Source: G965216695 sp965216695 (GTDB taxonomy: Bacteria; Pseudomonadota; Gammaproteobacteria; Pseudomonadales; Azotimanducaceae). Taken from it: a stretch of 64,000 nucleotides of DNA. Positions 56,407 through 64,000 of this stretch are shown here, piece after piece. The DNA is taken from positions 372,001-436,000 of the forward strand of contig OZ244212.1 in NCBI GenBank assembly GCA_965216695.1, given 5' to 3'. The notes under the pieces were generated by a model that searched no databases, was not told the DNA's origin, and worked only from the letters and a program-made list of their open reading frames with translations. Position 1 is the stretch's first letter; every line of letters begins with the position of its first letter. Both the position numbers and the translations under genes were made by a program.

Positions 56407-56547
56407 TCAGAAGTCGAAGGTCCATCCGGATACGACCAGCAAGGCCATTAGAACCAGCGCAACGAACACGACGAGCGCGCCCTTCGTGTCGGCGGCCGTG
56501 TCTGCTCGTGCTTCCGCTTCTTTCGATTCGAAGGACTGAATGCTCAT
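56407..56547 (-). CDS. Small single-span membrane protein (46 aa)
   Basis: The ATG at 56547 is preceded by AGGAGG ten bases upstream. The frame encodes a charged N-terminus MSIQSFESKEAEARADTAAD, then KGALVVFVALVLMALLVVSG as one transmembrane helix, then WTFDF and the stop at 56407, eleven bases from the metH stop. Strong ribosome site and clean topology support a real gene. The family was not recognised. Confidence 0.65.
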   Translation of the reverse strand: MSIQSFESKEAEARADTAADTKGALVVFVALVLMALLVVSGWTFDF

Positions 56548-56723
56548 ACGTTCGTGGCCTCCTGGAGGCGATGTCGAGACAAAGAACGCGCGAGTCTAGC
56601 GGAACTCGCCGGGAGCGACAATAAATCACCCGCGAGAGCATATCGATAGGACCATTCGAACTTTAGAGCCCGCGCAAAGCGGTGCTATCGTCAACGTTTC
56701 GGCCCTCGACACCGTCCCATTCG

Positions 56724-58379
56724 ATGTATCGATACGACAGCTTCGATCAACAGTTCATCGACGAACGCGTCGTGCACTACCGCGATCAGACCAACGCGTT
56801 TCTGGCGGGTCGAATTACGGGCGATGAATTTCTGCATCTGCGGCTCCGCAACGGCCTGTACATTCAGAGACTCGCACCGATGCTGCGCGTGGCCGTGCCG
56901 TACGGCACCCTCTCCAGCGCCCAGCTACGAAAGCTTGCCCACATAGCCCGTCACTACGACCGCGGCTACGGTCATCTGAGCACGCGCCAGAATGTGCAAT
57001 TCAATTGGCCGGAACTGGCAGAGGTTCCCGACATTCTGGAAGAACTCGCCACCGTGCAGATGCACGCCATTCAAACGAGCGGTAACTGCATCCGCAACGT
57101 CACAACGGATGAGTTTGCCGGCGTCGCCGCCGATGAGGCCGTAGACGCGCGACCCTATTGCGAACTGATTCGCCAATGGTCAACCGCGCACCCGGAATTC
57201 GACTGGCTGCCGCGCAAGTTCAAGATCGCCATCACCGGCGCGGAAACCGATCGAGCGGCAATTCGCGTTCATGACATAGGACTCGTTGCTCGACCGGACA
57301 ACGGGAGCGTCAATTTCGACGTCTACGTCGGTGGCGGGCTGGGGCGCACGCCAGTGGTCGGCGCGCTCATTCGCGAGGCCCTGCCGGTGCGCGATCTGCT
57401 GACGTACATGGAAGCCATCTTGCGTACGTACAACCGGTACGGTCGGCGCGACAACAAGTACAAGGCCCGCATCAAGATTCTCGTGCGGGCAATGACCTCC
57501 GAAGGGTTCCGTGACGCGGTCGATTCCGAGTGGACGCACCTGCAGGATTCGCCGGCCACGCTCACCGAGACAGAGATCAATCGCGTCGCCGCACATTTTC
57601 AAACGCCGCCATATCAGACGTTGCGTGACCAGCCGGACGTGCTGCAGTCCCAACGCCTCGACAACCCTGAGTTTGCGCGTTGGCTCACTCACAACGTCTC
57701 AGCCCACAAAGTATCGGGTTACGCGAACGTCACCCTGAGTACCAAGGTGACAGGTACACCGCCGGGAGATGTCAGCGACACACAGATGGACGCGGTAGCG
57801 GACCTGGCAGATCGCTTCGGATTCGGCGAAATCCGCATCTCACATCATCAGAACTTCGTGCTTGCGGACATTCGCCAGAAAGACCTGGCCGAAGTGTGGG
57901 CGACCCTCCAACGACTGCACCTCGCTACGCCGAACCGTGGTCTGCTATCGGACATGATCTGTTGCCCGGGTGGCGATTACTGTTCGCTTGCGAACGCCAA
58001 ATCGATACCAGTCGCAGAAGCCTTGCAGCGCGAATTCGACGACTACGATTACCAGCACGACCTCGGTCCCCTGTATCTGAATATCTCGGGGTGCATGAAC
58101 GCGTGCGGGCACCATCACGTCGGTAACATTGGCATCCTGGGCGTCGACAAGAAAGGCGAGGAGTTCTACCAGATATCCATCGGCGGTCATTCCGGCGCGG
58201 ACGCATCGCTCGGTAGCATTTTGGGGCCCTCATGTTCCCGCGCCGAAGTCACCGGCGTCGTGCGGCGCATTCTGGACACGTACATCGACAACCGGCTGGA
58301 CGGCGAAACGTTCCTCGCCTGTGTCCGGCGCTTGGGTTTGGATCCATTCAAACGGAGGGTTTATGGCGACGCTGATTGA
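56724..58379 (+). CDS. cysI: Siroheme-dependent sulfite (nitrite/sulfite) reductase
   Basis: The 551-residue hemoprotein reduces sulfite to sulfide. The start is the ATG at 56724 (MYRYDSFDQQFIDERV). The coupled siroheme/[4Fe-4S] centre is held by Cys414, Cys420, Cys457 and Cys461 in the classic C-x5-C...C-x3-C pattern (CCPGGDYC, GCMNACGHH). STRQNVQFNWPEL and the Arg/Lys substrate residues are present. It resembles the Pseudomonas enzyme followed by a DUF934 gene rather than the enterobacterial CysI with CysJ. Nitrite reduction is the alternative. The stop overlaps the next gene by 17 bases. Confidence 0.92.
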   Translation: MYRYDSFDQQFIDERVVHYRDQTNAFLAGRITGDEFLHLRLRNGLYIQRLAPMLRVAVPYGTLSSAQLRKLAHIARHYDRGYGHLSTRQNVQFNWPELAEVPDILEELATVQMHAIQTSGNCIRNVTTDEFAGVAADEAVDARPYCELIRQWSTAHPEFDWLPRKFKIAITGAETDRAAIRVHDIGLVARPDNGSVNFDVYVGGGLGRTPVVGALIREALPVRDLLTYMEAILRTYNRYGRRDNKYKARIKILVRAMTSEGFRDAVDSEWTHLQDSPATLTETEINRVAAHFQTPPYQTLRDQPDVLQSQRLDNPEFARWLTHNVSAHKVSGYANVTLSTKVTGTPPGDVSDTQMDAVADLADRFGFGEIRISHHQNFVLADIRQKDLAEVWATLQRLHLATPNRGLLSDMICCPGGDYCSLANAKSIPVAEALQREFDDYDYQHDLGPLYLNISGCMNACGHHHVGNIGILGVDKKGEEFYQISIGGHSGADASLGSILGPSCSRAEVTGVVRRILDTYIDNRLDGETFLACVRRLGLDPFKRRVYGDAD

Positions 58380-58851
58380 TCGCGACTTGCACGGCATTCA
58401 ACCACCGAACGCCGCCCGCCGCGCACCCGGCGCAGTCACTGCGTCGGTGCCGACGACTGAGACAGCAGCTAACGATCTGGTGGATATCGACCAGTGGGAC
58501 CCGAACAGCGGCAACGGGGTTCGGCTGCCGGTAGACGCAGAGCCCGAAGCGCGGTTGCTGAATGCGCCAGTGATCGCAATCGATTTCCCGACCTTCTTCG
58601 ACGGCCGAGGCTTGTCTCTGGCCGTGCTGTTGCGCCAACGGTTCGGCTTTCGTAACGAATTGCGTGCGGTTGGACAAGTCCATCCCGATCTGTTGCACTA
58701 CATGCACCGTTGTGGTTTCGACACCTTTGTCCTTCCGGATGATTACGACGCTGACCGTGCGTGCCGTCTGCTCGCACCCTATTCCGACCACTACCAGGGC
58801 TCAGTGCGCGCTCCTGAACCGCCGTATCGGCGGCTTTTGAGGGGTGCTTAG
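58363..58851 (+). CDS. DUF934 protein, sulfite reductase partner
   Basis: The protein has 162 residues from the ATG at 58363, which lies within the end of cysI with GGAGG upstream. The DUF934 core is visible: VIAIDFPTFFDGRGLSLAVLLRQRFGFRNELRAVGQVHPDLLHYMHRCGFDTFVL and SDHYQGS near the C-terminus. The first 60 residues are a variable linker. DUF934 genes follow this sulfite reductase type in many proteobacteria; a role in its assembly or electron supply is inferred. It overlaps the antiporter start by eight bases. Confidence 0.9.
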   Translation: MATLIDRDLHGIQPPNAARRAPGAVTASVPTTETAANDLVDIDQWDPNSGNGVRLPVDAEPEARLLNAPVIAIDFPTFFDGRGLSLAVLLRQRFGFRNELRAVGQVHPDLLHYMHRCGFDTFVLPDDYDADRACRLLAPYSDHYQGSVRAPEPPYRRLLRGA

Positions 58852-60016
58852 CTCAAGCGTCGCCGGCTCTTTCTTTCTAATTTTCAGCGGTGCCGCCGTG
58901 CTGGCGGCAATCGCCCTCTACCTGCGGCAGCCACTTCTGATCGCCTATGTGGCCATTGGCTGCGCGATGGGCCCACACGCCCTCTCCTGGGTCGCCGATC
59001 CAACCCTGCTCGCAGAAATCGCGGAAATAGGCATCGTGTTTCTGCTGTTCCTGGTGGGCCTCGACCTGCAGCCGAGCAAGCTGCGCAACATGGTCGGCCG
59101 ATCGCTGATCGTTGCGCTCACAACCTCCGCAATATTCTTCGCGCTGGGCGTCGCTGTGATGAAACTGTTCGGTTTCTCCTGGCCCGAAGCCTGGGTCACC
59201 GGCGCGGCCGTGACGTTCTCGAGCACAATCATAGGGATCAAGCTGCTGCCGACCACCGTGCTCCATCACAGGCACATCGGTGAGCTCGTGGTGAGTCTGC
59301 TGCTGATCCAGGACCTGCTTGCAATCATCACGCTGCTAATCTTGAACGGGTTCGGCAGCGTCGAGCGCTCCGTTGGTCTTAGCATCGCGGTCGCGGCCAT
59401 CGCGTTACCCGCGGTAGTATTGCTCGCCGTCGCCGGCGTGCGGTTTGCGGTGCTGCCGCTGCTGCGGCGGTTTGACGCGTTTCATGAATTCATATTTCTG
59501 CTGGCAATCGGCTGGTGTCTCGGTATCTCGTGGCTCGCCCACTCCGCCGGATTGAGTCTTGCGATTGGCGCGTTCGTTGCCGGCGTATCGCTCGCTAACA
59601 GTCCCATCGCTCAGTACATTGCCGAGAGCCTGCGGCCACTGCGGGATTTTTTTCTGGTGCTGTTTTTCTTCAGCGTCGGCGCGGCACTGGACATGCACCT
59701 GCTGTTCGAAGTCGCGCTGCCGACGATCGTGCTGGCCGGCGTGCTGATCGCGGTGAAACCGGTAACGTTCGCGACCATTTTGAGGTGGCAGCGTGAATCG
59801 CGGGAGACAGCGTGGGAAATCGGCAACCGCCTGGGTCAGGCGTCCGAGTTTTCACTGATGGTCAGCTACGTTGCGACGAGCGCGGCCATTCTGGGTACCG
59901 AAGCCGCACACGTTCTTCAGGGTGCTACGGTAATTACCCTGATCGCATCGACCTATCTGGTGATCTTCAGATATCCGAGCCCCATCGCGCCCAGTGCAGA
60001 GCTGCGGCGAGACTGA
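58844..60016 (+). CDS. Cation:proton antiporter, CPA2 family (KefB/RosB-like)
   Basis: The 390-residue membrane protein starts with GTG at 58844 and has about 12 hydrophobic helices. CPA2 signatures are YVAIGCAMGPHAL, LFLVGLDLQPSKL, VTFSSTIIGIKLL and IQDLLAIITLL with the Gln-Asp of the ion site, and IGAFVAGVSLANSP. No RCK/TrkA-N domain follows, so it is the membrane module only. It would exchange K+ or Na+ for protons. The overlap with the DUF934 gene suggests one transcript with cysI. Confidence 0.9.
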   Translation: MLSSSVAGSFFLIFSGAAVLAAIALYLRQPLLIAYVAIGCAMGPHALSWVADPTLLAEIAEIGIVFLLFLVGLDLQPSKLRNMVGRSLIVALTTSAIFFALGVAVMKLFGFSWPEAWVTGAAVTFSSTIIGIKLLPTTVLHHRHIGELVVSLLLIQDLLAIITLLILNGFGSVERSVGLSIAVAAIALPAVVLLAVAGVRFAVLPLLRRFDAFHEFIFLLAIGWCLGISWLAHSAGLSLAIGAFVAGVSLANSPIAQYIAESLRPLRDFFLVLFFFSVGAALDMHLLFEVALPTIVLAGVLIAVKPVTFATILRWQRESRETAWEIGNRLGQASEFSLMVSYVATSAAILGTEAAHVLQGATVITLIASTYLVIFRYPSPIAPSAELRRD

Positions 60017-60039
60017 CCCGGGAAGGTGTCATTGTAACG

Positions 60040-61023
60040 CTATAGGACGAGCACGCCCCGGCCGACCATACGCCCCGCCAGAATTCGGTCAATCGCGTCG
60101 GACAACGTCTCGAGCGACAGCGACTCCTCGAGATCGGCCAGGTTGCTGAGCTTCCAGACGGTCGCGAGTTTGCCCCAGATCTCTGCTTTCTGATCAATAG
60201 GCAACTCCACAGAGTCGATCCCAAGCAGATTCACGTGGCGAAGAAGAAACGGCAGAACCGTTGCGGGTATGGCAGCAGAATCAACGAGCCCGCAAGCCGC
60301 CAGCGACGCGCCGTATTTCAGACTTTTCACACCATTGAACAGAATTTCTCCGCCGACCGTGTCCACGACCCCACCATAGGTTTCGCCAAGCAGGGGCCGG
60401 TCTGCGCCAGCCCGCGCGTCTTCCCTGGATAGAATCTCGGACGCGCCCAGTTCGCGGAGATAGTCGTGACTGGACTCCTTGCCGGTGACCGCAACAACGG
60501 CGTAGCCCAGTTTGCTCAACAGACTCACCGCCACCGAGCCGACCCCGCCAGTTGCGCCAGTTACCAGCACCGGACCCCCGCCAGGCGTCATACCGGCACT
60601 CTCTAGCTTGTGCACGCTCAGTGCCGCGGTAAATCCAGCCGTACCGAGAATCATGCTCTCACGGAGCGACAATCCAGCAGGCAGCGGCACGATCCAATCG
60701 CCCGGCACCCGGATCCGCTGGCCGAAGCCTCCCGGCGTATTCATTCCCAGGTCGAAGCCAATCACAATCACCTCGTCGCCGGCGGTGAATCGTGAATCCC
60801 GGCTTTCGATCACCCGACCCGCGGCGTCGATTCCGGGTGTGTGTGGAAAGTGGCGCGTTACACCCGGATTGCCGGTTGCCGACAAGCCATCTTTATAGTT
60901 GACGGACGAAAACTCGACGCCGATCAGTACGTCGTTGTCCGGCAGGTCACTGAGTTCGCGCTGAACGACCGCACGGTCGAACCCCGAATCACTCTTACTC
61001 ACAAGAAACGCATCGAACGTCAT
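60040..61023 (-). CDS. acuI: Acrylyl-CoA reductase AcuI/YhdH family oxidoreductase
   Basis: The 327-residue MDR enzyme has the YhdH/AcuI pattern: SSVNYKDGLSATGNPGVTRHFPHTPGIDAAG, GMNTPGGFGQ, the NADPH loop TGATGGVGSVAV and KYGASLAACGLVDS. The family reduces acryloyl-CoA to propionyl-CoA and related quinone-like substrates with NADPH, important in DMSP and 3-hydroxypropionate metabolism. It overlaps sohB by four bases. The name is by family; the true substrate is uncertain. Confidence 0.88.
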   Translation of the reverse strand: MTFDAFLVSKSDSGFDRAVVQRELSDLPDNDVLIGVEFSSVNYKDGLSATGNPGVTRHFPHTPGIDAAGRVIESRDSRFTAGDEVIVIGFDLGMNTPGGFGQRIRVPGDWIVPLPAGLSLRESMILGTAGFTAALSVHKLESAGMTPGGGPVLVTGATGGVGSVAVSLLSKLGYAVVAVTGKESSHDYLRELGASEILSREDARAGADRPLLGETYGGVVDTVGGEILFNGVKSLKYGASLAACGLVDSAAIPATVLPFLLRHVNLLGIDSVELPIDQKAEIWGKLATVWKLSNLADLEESLSLETLSDAIDRILAGRMVGRGVLVL

Positions 61024-62096
61024 CTGACCCTCCCGTTACCCAGCAGATCCAGCATCGGACGTGCCGCCGTTACACCATCCACATGGCCACCTAAAACACC
61101 ACCAGCAGCCCGCTTGAGCGCACTGCCGAAGCGTTCCAACACCCGCTCAAGCGGCTTCTTTGGCTGACGCCACTGGACACGATACACGTCCGCGTCTTCG
61201 CAGGCGCGTACGAGGTATTCGTCACTCGTAATCAGTTCATCCACCAGCGACTCGGCGAGCGCGCGCTTCCCATACCACACCTCACCGGTGGCCACGCGAT
61301 CAAGATCGAGCGCTGGCCGATGCTCGGCAACAAACTCTTGAAACAGTTCGTGTGTCTCTTCGAGGTCCTCTACAAATTTGGCCCGGTCTTCGTCCGTGTT
61401 TTCTCCCAGAACCGTCAGCGTTCGCTTGTACTTGCCCGCCGTTAATACTTCGACGTCGACGTCGTGCTTCTTCAACAGGCGGTGCACGTTGGGTATCTGC
61501 GCGACGACGCCGATCGACCCGATAACGGCAAAAGGCGCAGCGAGAATCCGGTCTGCAACGGAGGCCATCAGATAGCCGCCGCTCGCGGCAACCTTGTCCA
61601 CCGCTACCGTGAGCGGTATCCCGTGTTTACGTATGCGCAGGAGCTGCGACGCCGCGAGCCCGTAGCCATGCACAATCCCGCCGGGACTTTCGACGCGCAC
61701 CACCACCTCGTCGGTCTGCCGTGCGCTCGTCAACGTCGCGGTGATCGAATGCGTCAACTGGTCGAGCTTGGTGACCGCTATGTCGCCATCAAATTCCAGC
61801 AGGAATACACGCCGACGGTCGGGCGCGTCCGCTGCTTTGCGTGCGCCCTTGCGGTCTGCTTTCGCCCGCTTCGCCTTGGCTTTGCGTCGTTTCTTCACCT
61901 CGTCCGGCGACAGCATCGCAACCTCAAACTGGTCGCGCATCGCATCCAACTGGTCGTTGAGCTTTTCAACCGTAAGGTGGCCCTCGGTTGGGCCAGGTTG
62001 GCGGCTGGCCGCGGCCATAATCACGATCACAACCCCGATCACGAGCGTGGCGACCTGAGCCAGAAACAGCACGTAATCGTAGATGTGTTCCATCAT
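61020..62096 (-). CDS. sohB: Inner-membrane peptidase SohB (S49 family)
   Basis: The 358-residue protein has an N-terminal membrane span (about 7-29), a Lys/Arg-rich connector (67-95), and an S49 signal-peptide-peptidase domain. The catalytic pair is Ser172 (AASGGYLMAS) and Lys224 (TAGKYKRTL). ESPGGIVHGYGLAASQL and SIGVVAQIPN fit SohB. It probably removes membrane-bound peptide remnants or misfolded proteins. The next gene, acuI, overlaps by four bases. Confidence 0.95.
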   Translation of the reverse strand: MMEHIYDYVLFLAQVATLVIGVVIVIMAAASRQPGPTEGHLTVEKLNDQLDAMRDQFEVAMLSPDEVKKRRKAKAKRAKADRKGARKAADAPDRRRVFLLEFDGDIAVTKLDQLTHSITATLTSARQTDEVVVRVESPGGIVHGYGLAASQLLRIRKHGIPLTVAVDKVAASGGYLMASVADRILAAPFAVIGSIGVVAQIPNVHRLLKKHDVDVEVLTAGKYKRTLTVLGENTDEDRAKFVEDLEETHELFQEFVAEHRPALDLDRVATGEVWYGKRALAESLVDELITSDEYLVRACEDADVYRVQWRQPKKPLERVLERFGSALKRAAGGVLGGHVDGVTAARPMLDLLGNGRVR

Positions 62097-62265
62097 GAGA
62101 GGGTCTGTCTCCTAGGGTGTCTGGTCGACCGCGACGACGATCACGGCCTTCACCGAAACGAGTCATGCGCTGGCAGTCGCGAATGTATACGCTCGCTCCC
62201 CGGGCGTCCATACTGCGAAGTCGTTATGGAGAGGAGTCGATGAGAGGATCCATCAAGGAGAGCGC

Positions 62266-62568
62266 ATGACCGCGGCCCAGTTCGAACAGATGCTAGCCGA
62301 CCGTTTCAATCCAGCCACAGCCGCTGCTTTCTCCGGCACCATTCGCATCGATGCCACCCGCGTGACAACGGTCTTCCGCGTTACGGATGAGACGCTGGAG
62401 GTGAACGCCCAGCTGATTCCGGACGCAACGTTCTACTTCGCGGACCCGCTGCAGGCTGCGGCCATTTTACGCGGGGAACAGGACCCGATCGCCGCATTCA
62501 TGAGCGGAGCGTTCCGTGCGGACAGCCACCTGACCTGGGTTTTCCCACTGCTCGCATTTTTTCGATGA
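62266..62568 (+). CDS. SCP2 sterol-binding-like domain protein
   Basis: The 100-residue protein is a single SCP2-like domain: FSGTIRIDAT, TVFRVTDETLEVNAQLIPDATFYFADPLQAAAILRGEQDPIAAFMSGAFRADS. The usual order of sheet then LGEVDPQMAFMSGKIKI-like helix is kept, although the C-terminus is short. It probably binds a lipid or acyl group in the cytosol. GGAGAG precedes the ATG. The 170 bases before it show no other gene. Confidence 0.8.
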   Translation: MTAAQFEQMLADRFNPATAAAFSGTIRIDATRVTTVFRVTDETLEVNAQLIPDATFYFADPLQAAAILRGEQDPIAAFMSGAFRADSHLTWVFPLLAFFR

Positions 62569-62572
62569 GTGT

Positions 62573-63412
62573 TCAGCTATGCTCGCACTCCGCAACAAAG
62601 TCGTCGATAAGCCATCGGGAAATCGCGGTGGCGGGCGGCACGTTGGGAAGTTCAGAGTAGTGGAACCACTCAGCCTCCGATATCTCCACGTCATCAAGCA
62701 CGAGGTCGCCGCTCGCGTAGTCGGCATGGAATCCCAGCATCAGCGAGTTAGGAAAGGGCCAGCTCTGGCTCCCTAGATAGCGCAGATTGGTGACCTCGAT
62801 GCCAACTTCCTCGCGTACTTCCCTGTGCACCGTCTGTTCCACAGACTCGCCCGGTTCCACGAACCCCGCAAGCGTGCTGAACATGCCTTTGGGCCAGGCG
62901 GCGTTCCTGGCAAGCAGCATTTCCTGACCGCGCGTAACCAGCACGATGATGCTCGGGCTGAGCCGAGGGTAGAACACCTGTCCACAGGCCGTGCAAACCT
63001 TCGCGCGGTCCGCATCGTGATCCTGCGTTGCCTCGCCGCAGCGCCCACAGAACATGTGCGTGACATGCCAGTCGACCAATTGCGCCGCGCGCCCGGCCAG
63101 ATAGAAAAGTTCGGGTTCGGCCCGGCCAAGCCAGTCCCGCAGTCCCGCGAGCGCATAGCCTTCGGGCGCCCGGCCCGACGCGTGCACCGCGAAGCAGGAG
63201 CGGCCGTCGAGATGGCCCATGTAGTGTTCGTAATGTATATCGAGGTCGAGCCACCGGTAGGCGTCTGCATCTATAGGTTGCGGCACACCGTTTTCCGACA
63301 GGCACAGTGTTTTTCCATCGAGAACGATGAAGTACCACGCTCCGTCATCGCTTCGGTCTTCGGGAACCGCGACCAGGGACTGGAACAGGCTCGGTTGTGT
63401 AGGCCACTTCAA
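62573..63412 (-). CDS. nudC: NAD(+) diphosphatase NudC (RNA decapping Nudix hydrolase)
   Basis: The 279-residue enzyme cleaves NADH and NAD-capped RNA. The zinc ribbon uses FCGRCG and VCTACG. The Nudix box is GFVEPGESVEQTVHREVREEVGIEV. The NudC signature appears as SQSWPFPNS, with Ser where SQPWPFPxS has Pro. The N-terminal domain is typical in length. It converges with the SCP2-like gene, the stops being four bases apart. Confidence 0.95.
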   Translation of the reverse strand: MKWPTQPSLFQSLVAVPEDRSDDGAWYFIVLDGKTLCLSENGVPQPIDADAYRWLDLDIHYEHYMGHLDGRSCFAVHASGRAPEGYALAGLRDWLGRAEPELFYLAGRAAQLVDWHVTHMFCGRCGEATQDHDADRAKVCTACGQVFYPRLSPSIIVLVTRGQEMLLARNAAWPKGMFSTLAGFVEPGESVEQTVHREVREEVGIEVTNLRYLGSQSWPFPNSLMLGFHADYASGDLVLDDVEISEAEWFHYSELPNVPPATAISRWLIDDFVAECEHS

Positions 63413-63536
63413 ACGGGCACCCCGTCAATCGTCATCGCATAGAGCGGGATACTGAATCGAAAAGCCTTCGCAATTGCAAGCTTGAATCACAGCCATCGAC
63501 CACGCTATCGTGCAGTGAATCGCCGGCACCAACTGC

Positions 63537-64000
63537 ATGCTGACAGCCTTCTGGGACAATTTTCTGGGCCACGCGCCGGATTGGTATAAGACACTGATCG
63601 TCACGTTCATTGTCGCCAACCCGTTTCTCCTCCTTTTTCTGGGTCCTTTTGCCACCGGGTGGCTGGTGGTACTGCAGTTCATCTTCACGCTGGCCATGGC
63701 GCTGAAGTGCTACCCGCTGCAAGCCGGTGGTCTGCTTGCATTCGAGGCGGTGCTGTTGGGTATGACCTCGCCGGACACGGTTCTGGCCGAGGTGCTCAAC
63801 AACTTCGAAGTCATTCTGCTACTGATGTTTATGGTGGCGGGCATATTCTTCATGAAGGAACTGCTGTTGTTCACCTTCACGAAGATTCTGCTCGGCATAC
63901 GTTCGAAAACACTGATCTCGTTCCTGTTCTGTTCGGTTTCGGCGGTGCTTTCCGCGTTTCTGGACGCACTTACTGTTACCGCCGTTGTGATAAGCGTTGC
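63537..64000 (+). CDS. nhaB: Na+/H+ antiporter NhaB (3' partial)
   Basis: The frame opens with ATG at 63537 after an in-frame stop and runs off the window. The visible 154 residues start MLTAFWDNFLGHAPDWYK and match E. coli NhaB closely (FTLAMALKCYPLQAGGLLAFEAVLLGM, LLLMFMVAGIFFMKELLL, LSAFLDALTVTAVVISV). It is an electrogenic sodium/proton exchanger of the inner membrane. About 350 residues are missing. A TTGAAT/TATCGT pair 26 bases upstream may be its promoter. Confidence 0.95.
   Translation, partial: MLTAFWDNFLGHAPDWYKTLIVTFIVANPFLLLFLGPFATGWLVVLQFIFTLAMALKCYPLQAGGLLAFEAVLLGMTSPDTVLAEVLNNFEVILLLMFMVAGIFFMKELLLFTFTKILLGIRSKTLISFLFCSVSAVLSAFLDALTVTAVVISV

Overview
The window is about 64 kb of dense, GC-rich chromosome from a gammaproteobacterium. 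The central block repeats the housekeeping order known from Pseudomonas: tRNA-Ser/tusDCBE, cysG, serS, rarA, lolA, ftsK, aat, bpt, infA, clpA, clpS, cspD, icd, mnmA, purB. The organism also carries a PEP-CTERM/exosortase-type response regulator, a SusC-unrelated TonB receptor of the kind common in marine and soil oligotrophs, and NhaB. This suggests an environmental, possibly marine, gammaproteobacterium outside Pseudomonas. The genus cannot be fixed from sequence reading alone. No prophage, transposase, CRISPR array or rRNA was seen.

Layout. (1) 1-14150, more variable: 5'-truncated prsR overlapping galE, tRNA-Ser(UGA), an MBL-like protein, a serine hydrolase, a TonB receptor, a quinone oxidoreductase, a CaiB-type CoA transferase, a large TIR/SUMF1-like/hydrolase protein, an SDR epimerase and a coniferyl-aldehyde-type dehydrogenase. 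(2) 14150-14480: tRNA-Ser(CGA), with a duplicated 3' end enclosing an array of hairpins. (3) 14600-36400: the conserved core (tRNA thiolation, siroheme, seryl-tRNA, fluoride export, recombination, lipoprotein transport, chromosome segregation, N-degron enzymes with ClpAS, IF-1, isocitrate dehydrogenase, MoaCDE, MnmA, HflD, PurB, GNAT). (4) 36500-45400: isocitrate lyase, PabB, ThrH, CysH with a small redox partner, CysB, a 5'-nucleotidase, small proteins and RimO. (5) 45400-50520: an AddB-like Fe-S nuclease coupled to an AddA-like helicase. (6) 50520-64000: an attenuator-controlled DAHP synthase, NfuA behind an IscR-like site, MetH, siroheme sulfite reductase with its DUF934 partner and an antiporter, AcuI-like reductase, SohB, an SCP2-like protein, NudC and the start of NhaB.

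Two processes link many genes. Sulfur: CysB, CysH, CysI/DUF934 and CysG (siroheme) assimilate sulfate, TusDCBE and MnmA thiolate tRNA, NfuA handles Fe-S and MetH makes methionine. Protein turnover by the N-degron route: Aat and Bpt mark proteins, ClpS recognises them and ClpA unfolds them.

The most interesting items are: (a) a complete-looking aromatic amino acid attenuator before aroG, with a leader peptide containing F-Y-F-W-R-Y-F-F, alternative hairpins and a U-tract terminator; (b) the TIR-TM-PEGA-like-pseudoFGE-alpha/beta-hydrolase protein; (c) the tRNA-Ser tail repeat; (d) the IscR-like palindrome before nfuA; (e) two unlisted small single-span membrane proteins.
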